Assembly: GCA_007922305.1 (NCBI GenBank)
Contig: ML677341.1
Span: forward strand, 65,980,064-66,044,063
Direction of reading: 5' to 3'
Source: Dermatemys mawii
Taxonomy: Eukaryota; Chordata; Testudines; Dermatemydidae
DNA: 64,000 bases
The position numbers were made by a program, and so were the translations under genes. The notes beneath the pieces are model-generated. The model did not search any database. It was given only the letters and a program-made list of their open reading frames with translations, and was not told the DNA's origin. Shown piece after piece: positions 1 through 14,200 of this stretch (positions are counted from its first letter, which is position 1; the number at the start of each line of letters is the position of its first letter).

Positions 1-234
1 AAATGCCCTATTTAAACATGCAGGGGTGTGAGTATAGGACTGTGGATCTTGACTCTTAACCTTCATTAATCTCAAGGTTTTTCATAAGAGTTGGTTCTTC
101 ACATGTAAATCTAGATGCAGGTTATTTCTGATTTACAATATGAAAGCTATAATCCATCTGGTGGCATGAACAAGTGCACTCCATTTAGATTATTTTCAAA
201 TGACTGGTTAAATGTGTGTATTTTGACCTTTCAG
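1..234 (+). other. NUDT4: NUDT4 intron 1 (3' part)
   Basis: This is the end of the intron before the first coding exon in the window. It finishes with a pyrimidine-rich run and CAG at 232-234. The open frame from 115 that runs into the exon is intron read-through: its first 40 residues have no counterpart in the protein. No other feature is seen. Confidence 0.85.
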
Positions 235-345
235 GTGCTGTTAGTGAGTAGTAGCCGGTACCCAGATCAGTGGATTGTACCAGGTGGAGGAATGGAGCCT
301 GAGGAGGAACCAGGAGGTGCAGCAGTCCGAGAGGTTTATGAAGAG
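235..345 (+). CDS. NUDT4: NUDT4 coding exon 2
   Basis: Thirty-seven codons, phase 0 at both ends, from [13 protein letters not shown] through VREVYEE (residues 34-70). The acceptor is TTTCAG at 229-234 and the donor is GAG|GTAAAC at 346. The exon carries the Gly-rich turn and most of the Nudix box, including the REVYEE motif whose glutamates bind catalytic metal. Confidence 0.96.
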
Positions 346-3300
346 GTAAACATAGATTTAATAGTCCCACTCGTATTCAGATAGGGATTTTTTTTTTTTA
401 AAAAAAAAAACCCTTTTCACAATTTTATTTGCCAATTCAATGATCAGCTGCAGTAAAGTGAAATGTATATAATTCAACTTAAATTGAAAGTGTCAGATGA
501 ACTAGTCTCATGACTGAAATATTGGTATAGAGGCTTAACCTCAGGAAGGATAGTCAGGTTAAAAAGAAGGTATTGCATTGTACATCAAGAATATATGCAT
601 TTGTTCTGACCTCCAGAAGGAGGAGTGAAGTCGCTGGTTGAAGATTAAAGGGAAAAAGATAGGGATGATGTCCTAGTAAGGGATTTCTGTAGATCCTTGG
701 ATCAGGAGGAAATGGAGGAGAGATTTCTAGAACAAATAAAGTATCCAAAACAGAAGGTAACATACCTCACTGAGGAGAAAGGGGGCAATTCACAATTCTA
801 AACTGTTGTTCCAAGCTCTTTGTAGACTCAAAAAGTCTCTTCATTGGTTAAACTAGTTTGTTTTTATGCTTTTTTTCCAACTATGGTAGCTAGCTTTATT
901 TTAAATGAAAGCTGAGATTTTAGAGAGAGCTGGGAGTCTAGAGAACAGGACAGCAGTTTGAGAGGTACTGGTAGCTGTATTGCTGCATGTTGACATTTTC
1001 CTAACCCTTGCTGCATGTATTTTGTGAACAGAAGTAGAAACTAGCTGGCTTCTTTAGTAAGCTTTGTGCCTATGTGTGAAAGACTGCAGTCTGCTCTAGT
1101 ATTCTTTCAACCTTTTATTTAAAATCATAAAAGGCACAAATTTAAAATATTTAGGATTTGTAAGCAACCATTTAATCTGAGCTTCAATTACATTAATTTA
1201 CATTTTAAATCATACTCTTATTCCAGGTTTAATTATTGCTATTTTTATAGTGTAAAACAAGCCTTAAAGGATGGTTTCATCCTTTACAAAAGCAAGATCC
1301 CTTGACACCTTGAGTTCTCTATCGTAGTTTGCATTTAGAGGAAAGAAACTTCATATGTTCCTTGTACAAATATCTATATAATGGCATCTGAGTATACTTA
1401 AAACTGAATGCAAAATATCTGAAACAGCACTTAAAAAAGAATCTGTTAAGGAAGAGGCCTTGGCAAGCCACTCCAGTATTTAATCAAGTATGGACGATGG
1501 AAATAAAACAGACTGTTTATTGCAAAAGGGAAGGGTCTCTAAAAGTAGTGAAGGATTGGCCAGCTGAAAGGCCTGTATCTCAGCAAACTTAAGTAAGAGT
1601 GCCTGAAACAAAGTGAGTCTTGGCACTGTAGAAGATTGTATATAAGGATAGAGATTTCTAATTTATATTAGAAGATCTCTATTAGCTAAAAGCACCTGTC
1701 TCTCTCCTCCCCACCCCCAAAAATGACCTTTTGCAACTGCTACATTCCACTGGTGCAATGAAATGTAACATATTGGTAGTCCCATGTCTGAGAGAATTTC
1801 CATGGGGGATTAATTTAGACTAGGCACTCCAGCAATTTTTAAATACATAGTAAATAATGTAACAGTTAATGGAGAGATACACAAGTGCCTACAAAAACTT
1901 TCCCTAAGAAGTGTTATGCAATATGTATGATATCTGACTGCAGTTCATTATTTATAGCAATCGTGTTCCTTGCAGGAGAAACTCACTGGATTTTACTTTG
2001 AGCATGCAAGAATAGTGTCGCACCAGAAAGTAAATTACTACTTGGTTATTCAGTGTTTTTGGGGATATAAATCTGGTGAAGCTTGAATGCCATCTTAATT
2101 TCAGTTTACAAAATCAAACTTCAAAGCTTGTAACTGTTATAAATGTAGAGAAGTTTGCTTATGTTTCACTACACTAGATAACTACAGCATGGGTTTTGCT
2201 CCATCTACAGGAAACAGGAGGTTGTTGCCTGACTTTTTTATAATTGTATATATCATATATAAATATATAAAAAAAGCTGATGGCCTATGACTCCTAGGTC
2301 TGAAAGATTATGGGCTAAGACTGAATTTATCTTCCAATTTTGATGCATGTTAAAGGCTACCAATATTGAGAATGCATAAAATCTGATAAGGAAATGTCTT
2401 AAACTAAACACTTTCCTGCATCAAACACTTCAAAAGAACTGCAGAGGTATTTCAAAGCAGTGACTTGACAGTCCTATCCTGCATATGAGTAACATGCTAA
2501 CACTATTTGACTCCCAAAACCTGAATAAAGACTCACTTGATATTGCAACTGTACAAAGAAAATTCTGTTCACCTTCAGGAGTAATTACTTTTAGTAGTTT
2601 ACAGAATAGCTGTTTTTTACAACCCAAGACTTTGCCACCACTATGCATCTGGTGGCAAAAAAAAAACTCCTCTCTATCGGGCAGCAGTAAAGTGGCTGAA
2701 GGGTTGTGATTCAGCTGGTAGATGAGAGTAGGAATTTACACTCTAGAAGTGTAGTTCTTACCTTCCCTCCCAGAACAGGGGTGGGCAAACTACGGGCCAC
2801 ATGTGGCTCGCTGGCCATTTTCATCCGGCCTTCGAGCTCGGGCCGGGGTCCCAGGGCCGGGCCAGTGTGCTGCAGGGCCCCGTGCTTCCTGGCCAGGGGC
2901 TGAGTTGAGCGAGTCGCAGTGTTCCGTGCTCCCTGGCCGGGCCGAGGGGTGCCCGTCTGAGTAAGATAAGCTGTGGGGGAGGGGAGTTAGGTGGCTGGGT
3001 CCCGAGGGGGTGGTGGTTAGGGTGGGGGGGATCTCAGGAGGGGGTAGTCAGGGCACAAAGCGGGGGGGCTTAGGAGATGGGGTTCTGGGGGGGCGTTAGC
3101 GTGGGGGGGTCTTGGGAGGAGGCGATCAGGTGACAAGGAGCTGGGGGGGGGTTGGATGGGTCAGGGATTCTGAGGGGGAAGTCAGGGGGTGGGAAGTGGG
3201 TGGGGGTTGGATAAGGGACGGGGTCAGGTTGTTTAGGGAGGCACAGCATTCCCTACCCGGTCCTCCGCACAATTTTTAACCCCAATGTGGCCCTCGGGCC

Positions 3301-6300
3301 AAAAGGTTTGCCCACACCTGTCCTAGAACAAGGCATATAAACTATTTGATCAACCTTAACGTTTAAATCTTAACTTCACATGCTTGAAGTAAAATTTGTG
3401 TATTGGGGGGGAGATGTCAACAGTCATGTTCTCATATTCCAGGGCATGAAAATGTTTTATATACTTCAAGTAATGCTGTGAATTGGACAAGCAAAGAAAT
3501 ATTTATTCTACAAGTAAAACAACAAACAATTCATCTTAATTCTCACCTTTTCTGTTGTAACTAGTGGACAGCTTCCAACAAAAACTACACTTCTCTTTAG
3601 GCAAACTAGGAGAGCTCTGGAGATGGACTAGAACAACCAAAAAAATAGGTGACTTCTGACTGCTTATCCTACTTAATCCAGTCATGGTTAGTTGCTCAAA
3701 TGGAAGCTCTCAAGAGTGGATTTTACTAGAATTTGCTAGTATATATTCCTGGCATTTCCTCAATTAGAACAGGAGACGCTTACTCCATAAGCATAAATGT
3801 ACTCAATATTGATCAGTACAACTTGTAGCATTGCTTATGCAGAACATTCTTAACAACTGAAGCCTGGTGTTGGATGCCAGTGATTTTATATTAGAGTACC
3901 ACTGACTGGGCCCTTAAGATGAAGCTTCTCCCCTTTCTCTTAACCCTGAATAGCTGCCATACATGTCCTAAGTAACATGTCAACAGCTCTTGTGCTGACA
4001 TGCGTGTTCCCAGCTCTGATCTATCTTGGTTTTCTTTTCTGGATCAACCAAACTGAATTAATGAGTTTGAGCTGGATATCAGTCTGGCTCACTAACTAGT
4101 GGACTGGTCTCAGTTGCTTAAGCCATTGATGCGCATATAGATCAGGTAACCTTGTCAGGAGGGAATTTTATGATCTTTCATAGCAGAGATGGTCAAGCCT
4201 TGTCTACTCAAGGTTTGCTGGCATAGTTATGTCTGTAGGGAGCGGGGAGGTGAGGGAATCAAACCCCTAATTAATGAAAGTCCTAGTGTAAAAGCAGCAT
4301 ATCTGCAACAAGGTCATTTGGCTGAGTGTCTTATTTTGTTTAGGAGGAGGAGAACTGGTGTAAGTGACACCAGCAAACACTTCCTACTGTAGACAAGGCC
4401 TTAGGCTTATTTGAAAATCCCCACCTGAAATCTCATCTTCTGAAACATCTTATAGTTCAGTAAGTGTTTGAGTATTTAGAAAAAGCTTTTTGAATATGGC
4501 TTTGTAGACCATATGGGACTCCTTTCTGTTTTAGATGAAATCCTGAAATTCATATTAAAATATACTTCTAAGCTGTTCTTTGTTAAATAATTCTCTAGGA
4601 TTTTTCTATAGCTTAGATTTGGGAATAGCTGAATGAACAAGATAGTATGCTGCAATTAAAATTATGTTTGAACAGCTCAAGCATTAGCTAAAGGAACACT
4701 TGGTGTTGCTCACTGTTCAAACTGAAATATCAAGGAGATCATGACAAACACTGCTTTTAGTCATGTAATATTTGCTATGAACTAGAATTTTAAAAAGTAG
4801 AGTCACAAATTAATGACTAAATGTTTATGCATGAAAAGGTTCTTCAAGTGATTGTCCACACGGACTACACTGTGGTTGTGTGTGCACCCTCATTGAATAG
4901 TGTCCATTGGGGCCATGCAGGAGCTTTTGCAGCTACTGTAGCTGACAGCATAGATAACAAGGGTCTAACTATAAACTGTTAACTATTAGAATAAGTTAGT
5001 TTAGATCCCTTTGTGAAGTTTATTGTAGTTAGTGAAGTTCAAGGTATGGATGGGTTTTCTTACCTCTCCGCCTTCTGTGCAAGGGCTAGACATCGTGCAC
5101 ATAGGTATAAATAGGTAAAAGCAAGTCTACAGGATTTAAAATAGGCACTACTGTATTTCAAGATGCATAACAATGGCACACTTGAGGCGTCTCATCCTTG
5201 GGAGAAGGACATAGCTGAGCACTGTTCAGTGCGCAGAACTTCAGAGTACATCATGAGGGTCAAGAAAAGTCAGATGGAAGCTTCATTTCTTAAATGTTCA
5301 TGCAAGCATCAAATCTAGGCATTTTCTTTGTTTAATAAACATTCCAGGAGTAAACACTAAATAAACTACTCTAAAACTCTTCTAATATGAGTTTAAAATC
5401 GCTCCCCTTGTTAAGAGACAGGGAGGAGAGGAAACCACAGAAGAGTGTCAAATATAAAATTGAATCATTTCACCCCTGTCTTTAAACTGGCATTTTGATC
5501 AAAACAAGCTCTTTAAGAAACACAAATGACTTATTTTTATAAGAACTTGACTTTCATGGATGCCGCAATAGATTTAAGGGACACTTTTCTGATACTAAAA
5601 AAAGATTGTCAATGGGATTGGGACTGGGACAATATAATTTGCAGAAAACATTTACAAGGCTTTATGCTAGCTAATGAATACACATTCAGTAACAAGCAGA
5701 TAATCTGGTGACACAGCTGACACTTTCAAGATCAACATAGGGCTTCTTCATCCTAAAAGTGCTGTCCAGCCACCTTGATCTTCTGCTAATGGTCGGATAT
5801 TCTGGTCCCCACTACTACGTTTGCAGCAGCATCTGCAATGGGGACTTTTAAAAACAATTTTCACAGGACACCAGGTATTCTTTGTAAAGTTCTGGCTACT
5901 TATAAAAGCAGCTGGAAACAACATCTCCTTTGAAACTAGCCGTCTCTAAAGACAACCACTTGAGAACCACTGACCTAGGATAAGCTTCAAATTCCTGATA
6001 TCAATTCAGTTTAAAACTTTGCAGTTTATTTCTACAATATATTTAATTCTTGGGCATAATTTGAAATTCAGTTAGAGGCAGCATTATAAAAAGCTTAAAC
6101 TGGATCAGTTTTTGGCCCTTAGGAAGGAAAATACTTCTATTCTGTAGAAAACATCTAGTAAAAAGCCAGACAAACCAGAAGATTGACTGCTTAGGCTTTG
6201 GGAGATTTTGATTTTAGATTTAAGTTGTGAACAAGAAAATAAGTTCTTAAATGTGATTCAGTAATTTCTGAGATTTTAAAATATGAAAACAAGTATTTAT

Positions 6301-9300
6301 GTAGATGTTGTAACAATATATCCTTTGTATACAGTATTCAGGTAACAGGTCTTTGTCCCTGAAACCCAATGTCATGACTAGTAAGATGAAAGCTAGCATG
6401 TCAGGGGCTTCTTGCCTAATATCTGAAAACTGAAAGCCTGTACATTCTTTCTGTACAATTTACCCTTCATTCTTTGTAAAGAATTCCAATTTTCAGTAAT
6501 AGAAGTGGCTTAAATGGGCAAAAGGCAGGAACTTCAAGTTTAGTGATACATTTCCATTTTGGGAGACTTTTATATACTGTACACAATACAATATTTAAAC
6601 ATAAAATCTTAGACGAGGACAATTTTGTCAGTTTAAGAAACCAGGTATAGTTAATAACATAGGAAACCTGTAGTAGCAGTTTTCAAAATGGCATCTTCAG
6701 AGGCAAGAGCACAGACCGTGCTGTCCCCATGAAGACTGCATCAGCACAGAAATCCTCTGTACCAGCAACTTCTAAACAACCATTGTCAGACTGTCCATGT
6801 TGAGTAAGGTTGCCAATTTCCTCTGTACAGATAGTCAACACTGACAGACCAATCATCCTGGCACCGGAGTTTCATTGTTCAAAGGACCTCATGGTATCTG
6901 AGATCCCCGTAGTCCTCTCTACTTGGTACTAGTACTAAATGCATCTCAAATCTCAGAATCAACAGCAGCACCGAGGCATTCACTTCCACTTTCCGTATCA
7001 GCCCCATGAATATCCAGCAGAGACTCAGATAGGATTTCACCCTGGTCACTTTCTCAGCAGTCTCACCATGGTTCCTCAGTCTTCCAATTGGGGACTTCCC
7101 AGATATACCCTCGCTCTGAGCCTCCACTTCTCTGGTATAATCAACCAAGGGTTATGCACACACGTGCTGCCCCCTCACACCAGGGGCCATATTGGGATCC
7201 GTGGGCAGTCTACAGGCACCAAACTTCCCGTGTAACCATTGTCACCAACTGGGAGTCTGCGGCACTATCTTTCAGTCTCTGTATCCAGAGCCTCAGAACC
7301 TTGTGAGGAAACTTTTGAGGAATGGGCAACCAGACTAGCAAAGGAGGCTACACCACAAATAAATCTCATCTTACTCCCCAGACAAGGTGGTGATGCCCCC
7401 TCCACTGTCCATGGCAAACTATTTCAAAATTTTTCAGGATTTCACAAAGAGTGACAGACCCTGAAGATCCCTCTCCCAGAGGTTAAGGACACCCACCATA
7501 CGTTGGACATACTGCACACGTCCTCCTTGAGGGTTACCCTCCCGATTAACTTGGCGCTTTTGGGTCCAGCTGAGGTAATATGGCAGACATCAGCCTCAGT
7601 CACACCAACATGCAAATAGGCTGACTAAAAACTATATATGTGTCTAAAAATACAGGATTATATTTTTTCACACCCTCCACGTAATTATCCTTGTAGGTGC
7701 AGTGAATTTTCTTGGCCACCAAATCACACAAAATACCCCCCATCACATAGGCACTAGAAAATACTTTGCTTATTTGGAAGACAGGTGTACTTCCTGTTGA
7801 TCTTGTTTCAGAATTGCAGATTACCAGGCCTTTATGACAAATTATGAATTATGCCAAACTTAATGCACCTGCCAGGAGCACAATGAGAACAGTTTCAGTC
7901 TATCAATTCATGAAGTGCGGTTAGTGGAGAGAGCAGCGCTCCAGATACAGCAGCCCGCTCAGTATCACAGCAGTCATAACCATGATGCCAGTTGCATCAC
8001 AGATTTTGGGGCTGCCAGAGAAGGTACAGACAATATTTGAGGACTCCAAATTGTTTGCAGATAAGTGACTCATCACTTCACCCTCTCAAAGACTCCAGGA
8101 CTACACTGAAGTATTTGAGGACTTACACAGTGGGACAAAAAAGATAATTTAATCCTTGGTCTTCTGACAAATGGCTGCCCCATTAGCTGCTGCAGCACTA
8201 CTCTGAGCCACAACAAAAGAAGTCTAAAATTGAGAGGTGAAAACAGTCAGTCTCTCAATCAACATCCCAGCCTTTCACCTCAAAATACCAATTATGATGC
8301 TCTGGTCAAGGCCCTGAGACACTACTCCCTACAACAGCTGCAACTCACAAATCATTTGCATCCCTTTGGATGCTGCCTTGCTCTGTTCCTCCAAAATTTG
8401 AAAAACTGACTGGGTCTTGGAGACTATTTCCAATGCATTTTGTCCATTTTCTCTTCCTCTCTCTCCATCCCTCTTCAGGGACCCTTCTCAAGAGTGACTT
8501 AAGATGAGAAATAAGTTACCTGCTATGCCTGGGAGCCATAGAACCCATTCCAGTACACCTCAGAGGCAAAGGGTTTTATTCCCAATATATCCCGAATCCC
8601 AAGAAAAGAGGCTGAAGACCCATACTCTATCTCATAGCGCTGAACAAATACATGAAGTCACAAAAATTCAAGATTGTCACACTAGCAGTGATTTTTTTAA
8701 TTTCTAGAACAAGGAGATTTTGGTTCCTGCCATCTACCTCCAGGATGCCTGTTTCCATATTTCAGTTTAGCCATCCAACAGATGATTCCTGAGGTTTACC
8801 CTACGTCAGGACAATTACCAGTACAGAATACTGCCTTTCAGCCTTTGATAAGCTTCCAGAGTACCTTCCAAGATCCTCTCTATAGTAGCAGCTCATCTAC
8901 GCACCCTGGGAATGATGATTTACCCATACTTAAGCAGCTGTCTCCTCAGAACCCTCTTCTTCGAAGATGCCCTATGGACCATCCAGGGAACTATGGATAT
9001 ATTCACAAAGTTGGATCTACAAATCAGTGTCCGAAAATCCACCTTAATTCCAGGATGGCACTTGGTGTGTTAGGGGCCAATCTCTCCCCAACACAGATTT
9101 CATAGCCTGGCCACTCTGAGACAGTTCAGGCCAGCCCACAAATGTCAGGTAGACATTGCCTCCAGCTGCTTGGGCTTGTAGTGGTAGGCAGGTTTGTAAT
9201 CTCTAATGGCAGACTGTGTGAGGTGCCTACAGACATGACTCAGATCTGTCTACAGACCAAACACAGATAGATTAGACAAACCTCTGTCTGCTCTCCAGGG

Positions 9301-11213
9301 TCACACTTCCTGGAGTGGTGGAAAGATCCAACAAATATCTGTACGTGGCTCTCCTTCGCATGTGCACTCCGCACACATACATTGCCTCTGACTACAGACA
9401 TCCTGATAGGCTGGGGAGCACATCTGAACAACCTCAAGACTCAGGGCAAGTGGTCTTCCTCAGAGGCAACTCTCCATATTAACCTACTCTAATTCAGTGG
9501 TCAAATGCGTGTGCTCCCTTTCTCCCTCTGATCAGGGACACACACACAAAAAAGCACGACAGACAACAGAGTGTATGTACTCCTAAACTGCCAAGGGAGG
9601 TGCCAGATCATTCCCCCTGTGCACGGAAGTGCTAAAGCTATGGAATTTGGGCATTTGCCACAATGTTTTGATGTCCATGGCTTACCTACATACTGGGAGA
9701 GTAGACTGGTCAAATAAGAACATCTGGACAGCTGCACTTCAGATGGAATGGGCTGGGTGGATAGAAAGCTGGCTAGATCGTTGGGCTCAACAGATAGTGA
9801 TCAGTGGCTCCATGTCTAGTTGGCATCCGGTATCAAGTGAAATGTGCCCCAAGGGTTGGTCCTGGGGCCAGTTTTGTTCAAGATCTTCATTTAATGATCT
9901 GGAGGATGGCGTGGACTGCACCCTCAGCAAGTTTGTAGATGACACTAAACTGGGAGGAGTGGCAGGTACGCTGGAGGGTAGGGATAGGATACAGAGAGAC
10001 CTAGACAAATTATAGAATTGGGCCAAAAGAAATCAGATGAGGTTCAACAAGGACAAGTGCAGAGTCCTACACTTAGGATGGAAGAATCCCATGCACTGCT
10101 ACAGACTAGGGACCAAATGGCTAAGCAGCAGTTCTGCAGAAAAGGACCTAGGGGTTACAGTGGACCGGAAGCTGGATATGAATAACAGTGTGCCCTAGTT
10201 GCCAAGAAGGCTAACAGCATTTTGTGTAAGTAGGGGCATTTCCAGCAAATCAAGGGACGTGATCATTCCCCTCTATTCGGCATTGGTGAGGCCTCATCTG
10301 GAGTAGTGTGCCCAGTTTTGGGTCCCACACTAAAGGATGTGGAAAAATTGGAAAGAGTCCAGCGGAGCGCAACAAAAATGACTAGGGGGCTGGAGCACGT
10401 GACCTATGAAAAGTTGAAGGAACTGGGATTGTTTAATCTGCAGAAGAGAAGACTGCGGGAGGCATTTGATAGCTGCTTTCAACTACCTGAAATGGGGTTC
10501 CAAAGAGGATGGATCTAGACTGTTGTCAGTGGTAGCAGATAACAGAACAAGGAGCAATGGTCTCAAGTTGGAGAGGGGGAGGTTTAGGTTAGATATTGGG
10601 GGGAAAAACTTTTTCACTAGGAGGGTGGTGAAGCACTGGAATGGGTTACCTAGGGAGGTGATGGAATCTCCTTCCTTAAAGGTTTTTAAAGTCAAGCTTG
10701 ATAAAGCCCTGTCTGGGATGATTTAGTTGAGGATTGATCCTGCTTTGAGCAAGGAGTTGGACTAGATGACCTCCTGAGATCCCTTCCAACCCTGATATTC
10801 TATGAATTTCTCTGGTGGTTCTGCTCTGAAGTTACAATAGATACAGGACCTCCAGTGAATTATATGAGGCAGTAAATATTGAGTCTCAGCTGTATTGTTC
10901 AGTAGTATACAAAGGATTATTTAGTAAGTATGCTCAATAGAAGACTCACTGCTGTCCTCATTGAGGGTATGACTGCACTACAAGCAACTAAAGCAGGACA
11001 CATGGCACTGCTGGTTCTTTAATTTCGATTTCTTACTCTACCTTGGTAAATTAAGCCTCTAATACTTTCATTTCACTCTACTCATCTTAGCTGAGCTCAG
11101 ACTCAATCTTCCAAATATGCTTCATAAATGACAGCCATCTACCTTTAATTTTTTTTCCCATTTTAGTGGGCATGAGAGCTCACTATAAAGCAATATGCAG
11201 TGTCTTAGCAGCA

Positions 11214-11247
<34 letters not shown>

Positions 11248-14200
11248 CCACCTCTGCTCACTTTTATGTCCTGTCTGAGCTTCTCATTAAAATCAATCAT
11301 TTTTGCTTAAATATCTCAAAGGCATAAGACACTATCAATTATTCTGATTCTTTAGCTAATACAGGAAAAGGGATTGAAGTCTGGAAAATAATTTTCTAGT
11401 ACTGGGAATTCATGTATTATATGCATTATATCATAAGGCCATATTTAAGCCTGGTATACAGTAGAAAACTCAGTTGTCTAAAGTACATCGCTTAGGGGTA
11501 TGAAAATTCACAATTCTGAGTGGCCTAGTTAAGCCAACCGAAAACCTAGTGTTCAATCAGCCTAGCTACCACCCCTCGGGGAGGCGGATTACCTATGCCA
11601 ATGGGAGAACCCTTCCTATTAGCATAGGTAGCCGTTATGCTGAAGTGCTTCAGTGTTGAAGCTGTAGCAGTGCTGCTGTAATATTTTTAAGTGTACAAAA
11701 GCCCTTTGTTATAGCCTCATCTGCAGATGGGCTTACTACCCTTGAGTCATAAATCAGTAATCTGAACAAGCTGCAAATCCAAATCTAAGTGTAAAGCATA
11801 AATAGTGCCTCTTCACTGGAAATATCTCAAACTACATGTACATATGAAACTGGAAAAACTAGGTAGATAGTGATTTCTCTTGTACATGAGGTGTTGAGAA
11901 GCTATTTCTTAAATAAAACTCTGAATTTTAGCATTATAGCGTTGCTAACTAGAAAAATAGAGATGTAAACTACGGTGTGGGGATCCCAAATGTAGGTTCG
12001 GGCATGACTTCCATTGTACATGGTTCACAAATACAGATTTAAATATTATGTTCAGATTGTGTGAAGGCAATTCATAACTCTGCTTGGCATATCAAGTATT
12101 CTAAAATGGTATTCGTGCTGTGTTTTGATTTGCCCTCATTGTTGACCGTGTTCTCGGACATTACTGGTTGGATTACTACTTCTTATGGAAAGACTGTTGA
12201 CCAGTTAAAGGGGTTTCTGGGGTTCTTTAGTGTGAATTTCTCACTCAGTCTTGGTAAATTATGCTTCTAATACTTTCTTTTTATTTCATCCTACTCACCT
12301 TAGCTCATTGCGTGTCCTATTTGGTTTCTTATAAATGTGTAAATAGCCGACAGGGAATGTGGAAAATAAAATAACATTTAGGTCTGGATGCATATGTGAG
12401 TTTAACTATTCTTTGTTCTCTGCACTTTGGTGCTAATATACTCTTGCAGACCACTTTAGTCAAAAAGGTCAGATATGTACCTTCCTATTCCTATTAAGCC
12501 CACAAATTCTTGAATAGACAATTTTTTTGCCCAACAAGCATATTCAGATGCCAGAAAGTTTGTGGTCATTTTGAAGTAACTTCTCTCTAAACTAATTCTA
12601 CGGTATCTTCTGATAAAATTCTGTAATTCATTTTTATATGGCTTGTAGCAACTCCATTACAAAAGCATAAGTCAGACTTCAGCTTTGAACTAAAAAAGAA
12701 CCTGACATGGTAACAGTGAACTCTTTCTTCTTTTGTAGGCTGGAGTAAAGGGAAAACTAGGCAGACTGCTGGGGATATTTGAGGTGAGCTATTTAAAAAA
12801 AATTTTAAAAAAATCCACGTACTTAAATCCAGATGTGTTGACTGACGGTGGACGTTGTTAGGCTGGTGAAACTGAGGTCTGTGTAGTAATACCAGATTAG
12901 AAGTTTTCTAAGAAAATCAAATGTTACTTGTTTTAATCTTACACAGTAGATTTAAAGGTGGTTGGAAAAGGAGGTGGGGAAATGGGCTTGTGCTTTTTTT
13001 GCTTCTCTGTGTATGGCCTAGAAAGTAGAAAGTCTTCAAGATGTTGGAAATCCAGGTGTTCTCTTCCCTATTTTCTGGAAGAAATGTATGGATACCTGAA
13101 GAACTAATAGGGTTGACACTTGGAAACCAAAAAGTGAAACCAGACTGAGCAGTGAGAGGCTTTTTAATTCAGACTAAACTTGTTTTGTTCAACACCCAAC
13201 TTTCTAAAATAGCCAAAGATCTTAAGCCTAGAAAAGACCACTTGACCACTTTGTCAGATCACTGAACACTACCCAGCTACCTGCATACTAAAGCCCACTT
13301 GAATTAAACCGAAGTATTACTGCCCTCGTAAGACTTCTCTGTTGTATGCCACATAGAATAGGAGAGATGGAAGTGAACCAGTGCCTGAAGCCCTTGAAAT
13401 CACAGAGAATGAAATCCAGATGATTCTAGCAAGTGACTAGTTCTATGCTGCAGGGAAGGTTGTATTGGGTTTTTTCGGTGTGTTCTCCATTTCACCTATG
13501 CTGAGTGAAATTCTATAGTCTCCATTATACACGTGGTCAGACTAGATCAGCGGTTCTCAAACTTGTTGAGACCGCGACCCTTTTTTTGCTTGCCGCTATG
13601 CCGCCACGGACCCTTGTATGTCCGCTGATTTGGCGGACATGCCGAGCACTACGTTTGGAAGCACTCGGTATGTCCGCCGAAAAGCCATCGAATGCGGAAG
13701 TAATGCATTCGGCAGCTTTTCAGTGGCACCGGAAGCTCGGACCTCCCTGGGAGCGCTTGGTGACCCCCAGAGTGCTCGGCGACCCCCAGTTTGAGAACCC
13801 CTGGACTAGATGATCATGATGGTCCTTCCTGGACTCTTAAGTGTGGATGTTTGAGAGTTATCTAAAGGAATATCATCCAGTTGTCACACCATAGCATCCA
13901 CTACACTTTCAATTTTGATTCTATTCAAATCTAGAGGTGGCTTTCCTATTTGATGGGAAAATGGAAGTTTAAATACTCTTGTGTTTAGTGCTGCAATAGT
14001 AAGACTTTGAAGAATTTTATATCAATACTGAATATAGTCAAAAGTTGGTTTTGTTGTCTAGTAGATACATTGCACACTTTCATCTAAGGTAAATAATTTA
14101 AGAACATTAATTTTAAAAAGTATATATCTTTAAAAATAACTTCCAAATTACTGTGAATTGAAATTTGTATTTCTAACATTCAAGCAGAACCAAGACCGGA

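Larger units (their letters stand above)
346..12738 (+). other. NUDT4: NUDT4 intron 2, transposon-rich
   Basis: A 12.4-kb intron running from GTAAAC to TTTTGTAG. It holds a GC-rich hAT element (2776-3320), DIRS-type retrotransposon parts (about 4838-5290 and 6690-9735), a hAT terminal remnant near 5960, a CR1 3' portion (about 9736-10806), a 25-base A run (11222-11246) and a MITE (11495-11704). The remaining stretches (346-2767, 3329-4837, 5291-6689, 11705-12738) are AT-rich with no gene or clear element recognised. Confidence 0.9.

Noticed and set aside
8782..9105. 107-codon frame read as a small protein
   Set aside because: Out-of-frame reading of the DIRS RT; the RT residues appear in another frame.
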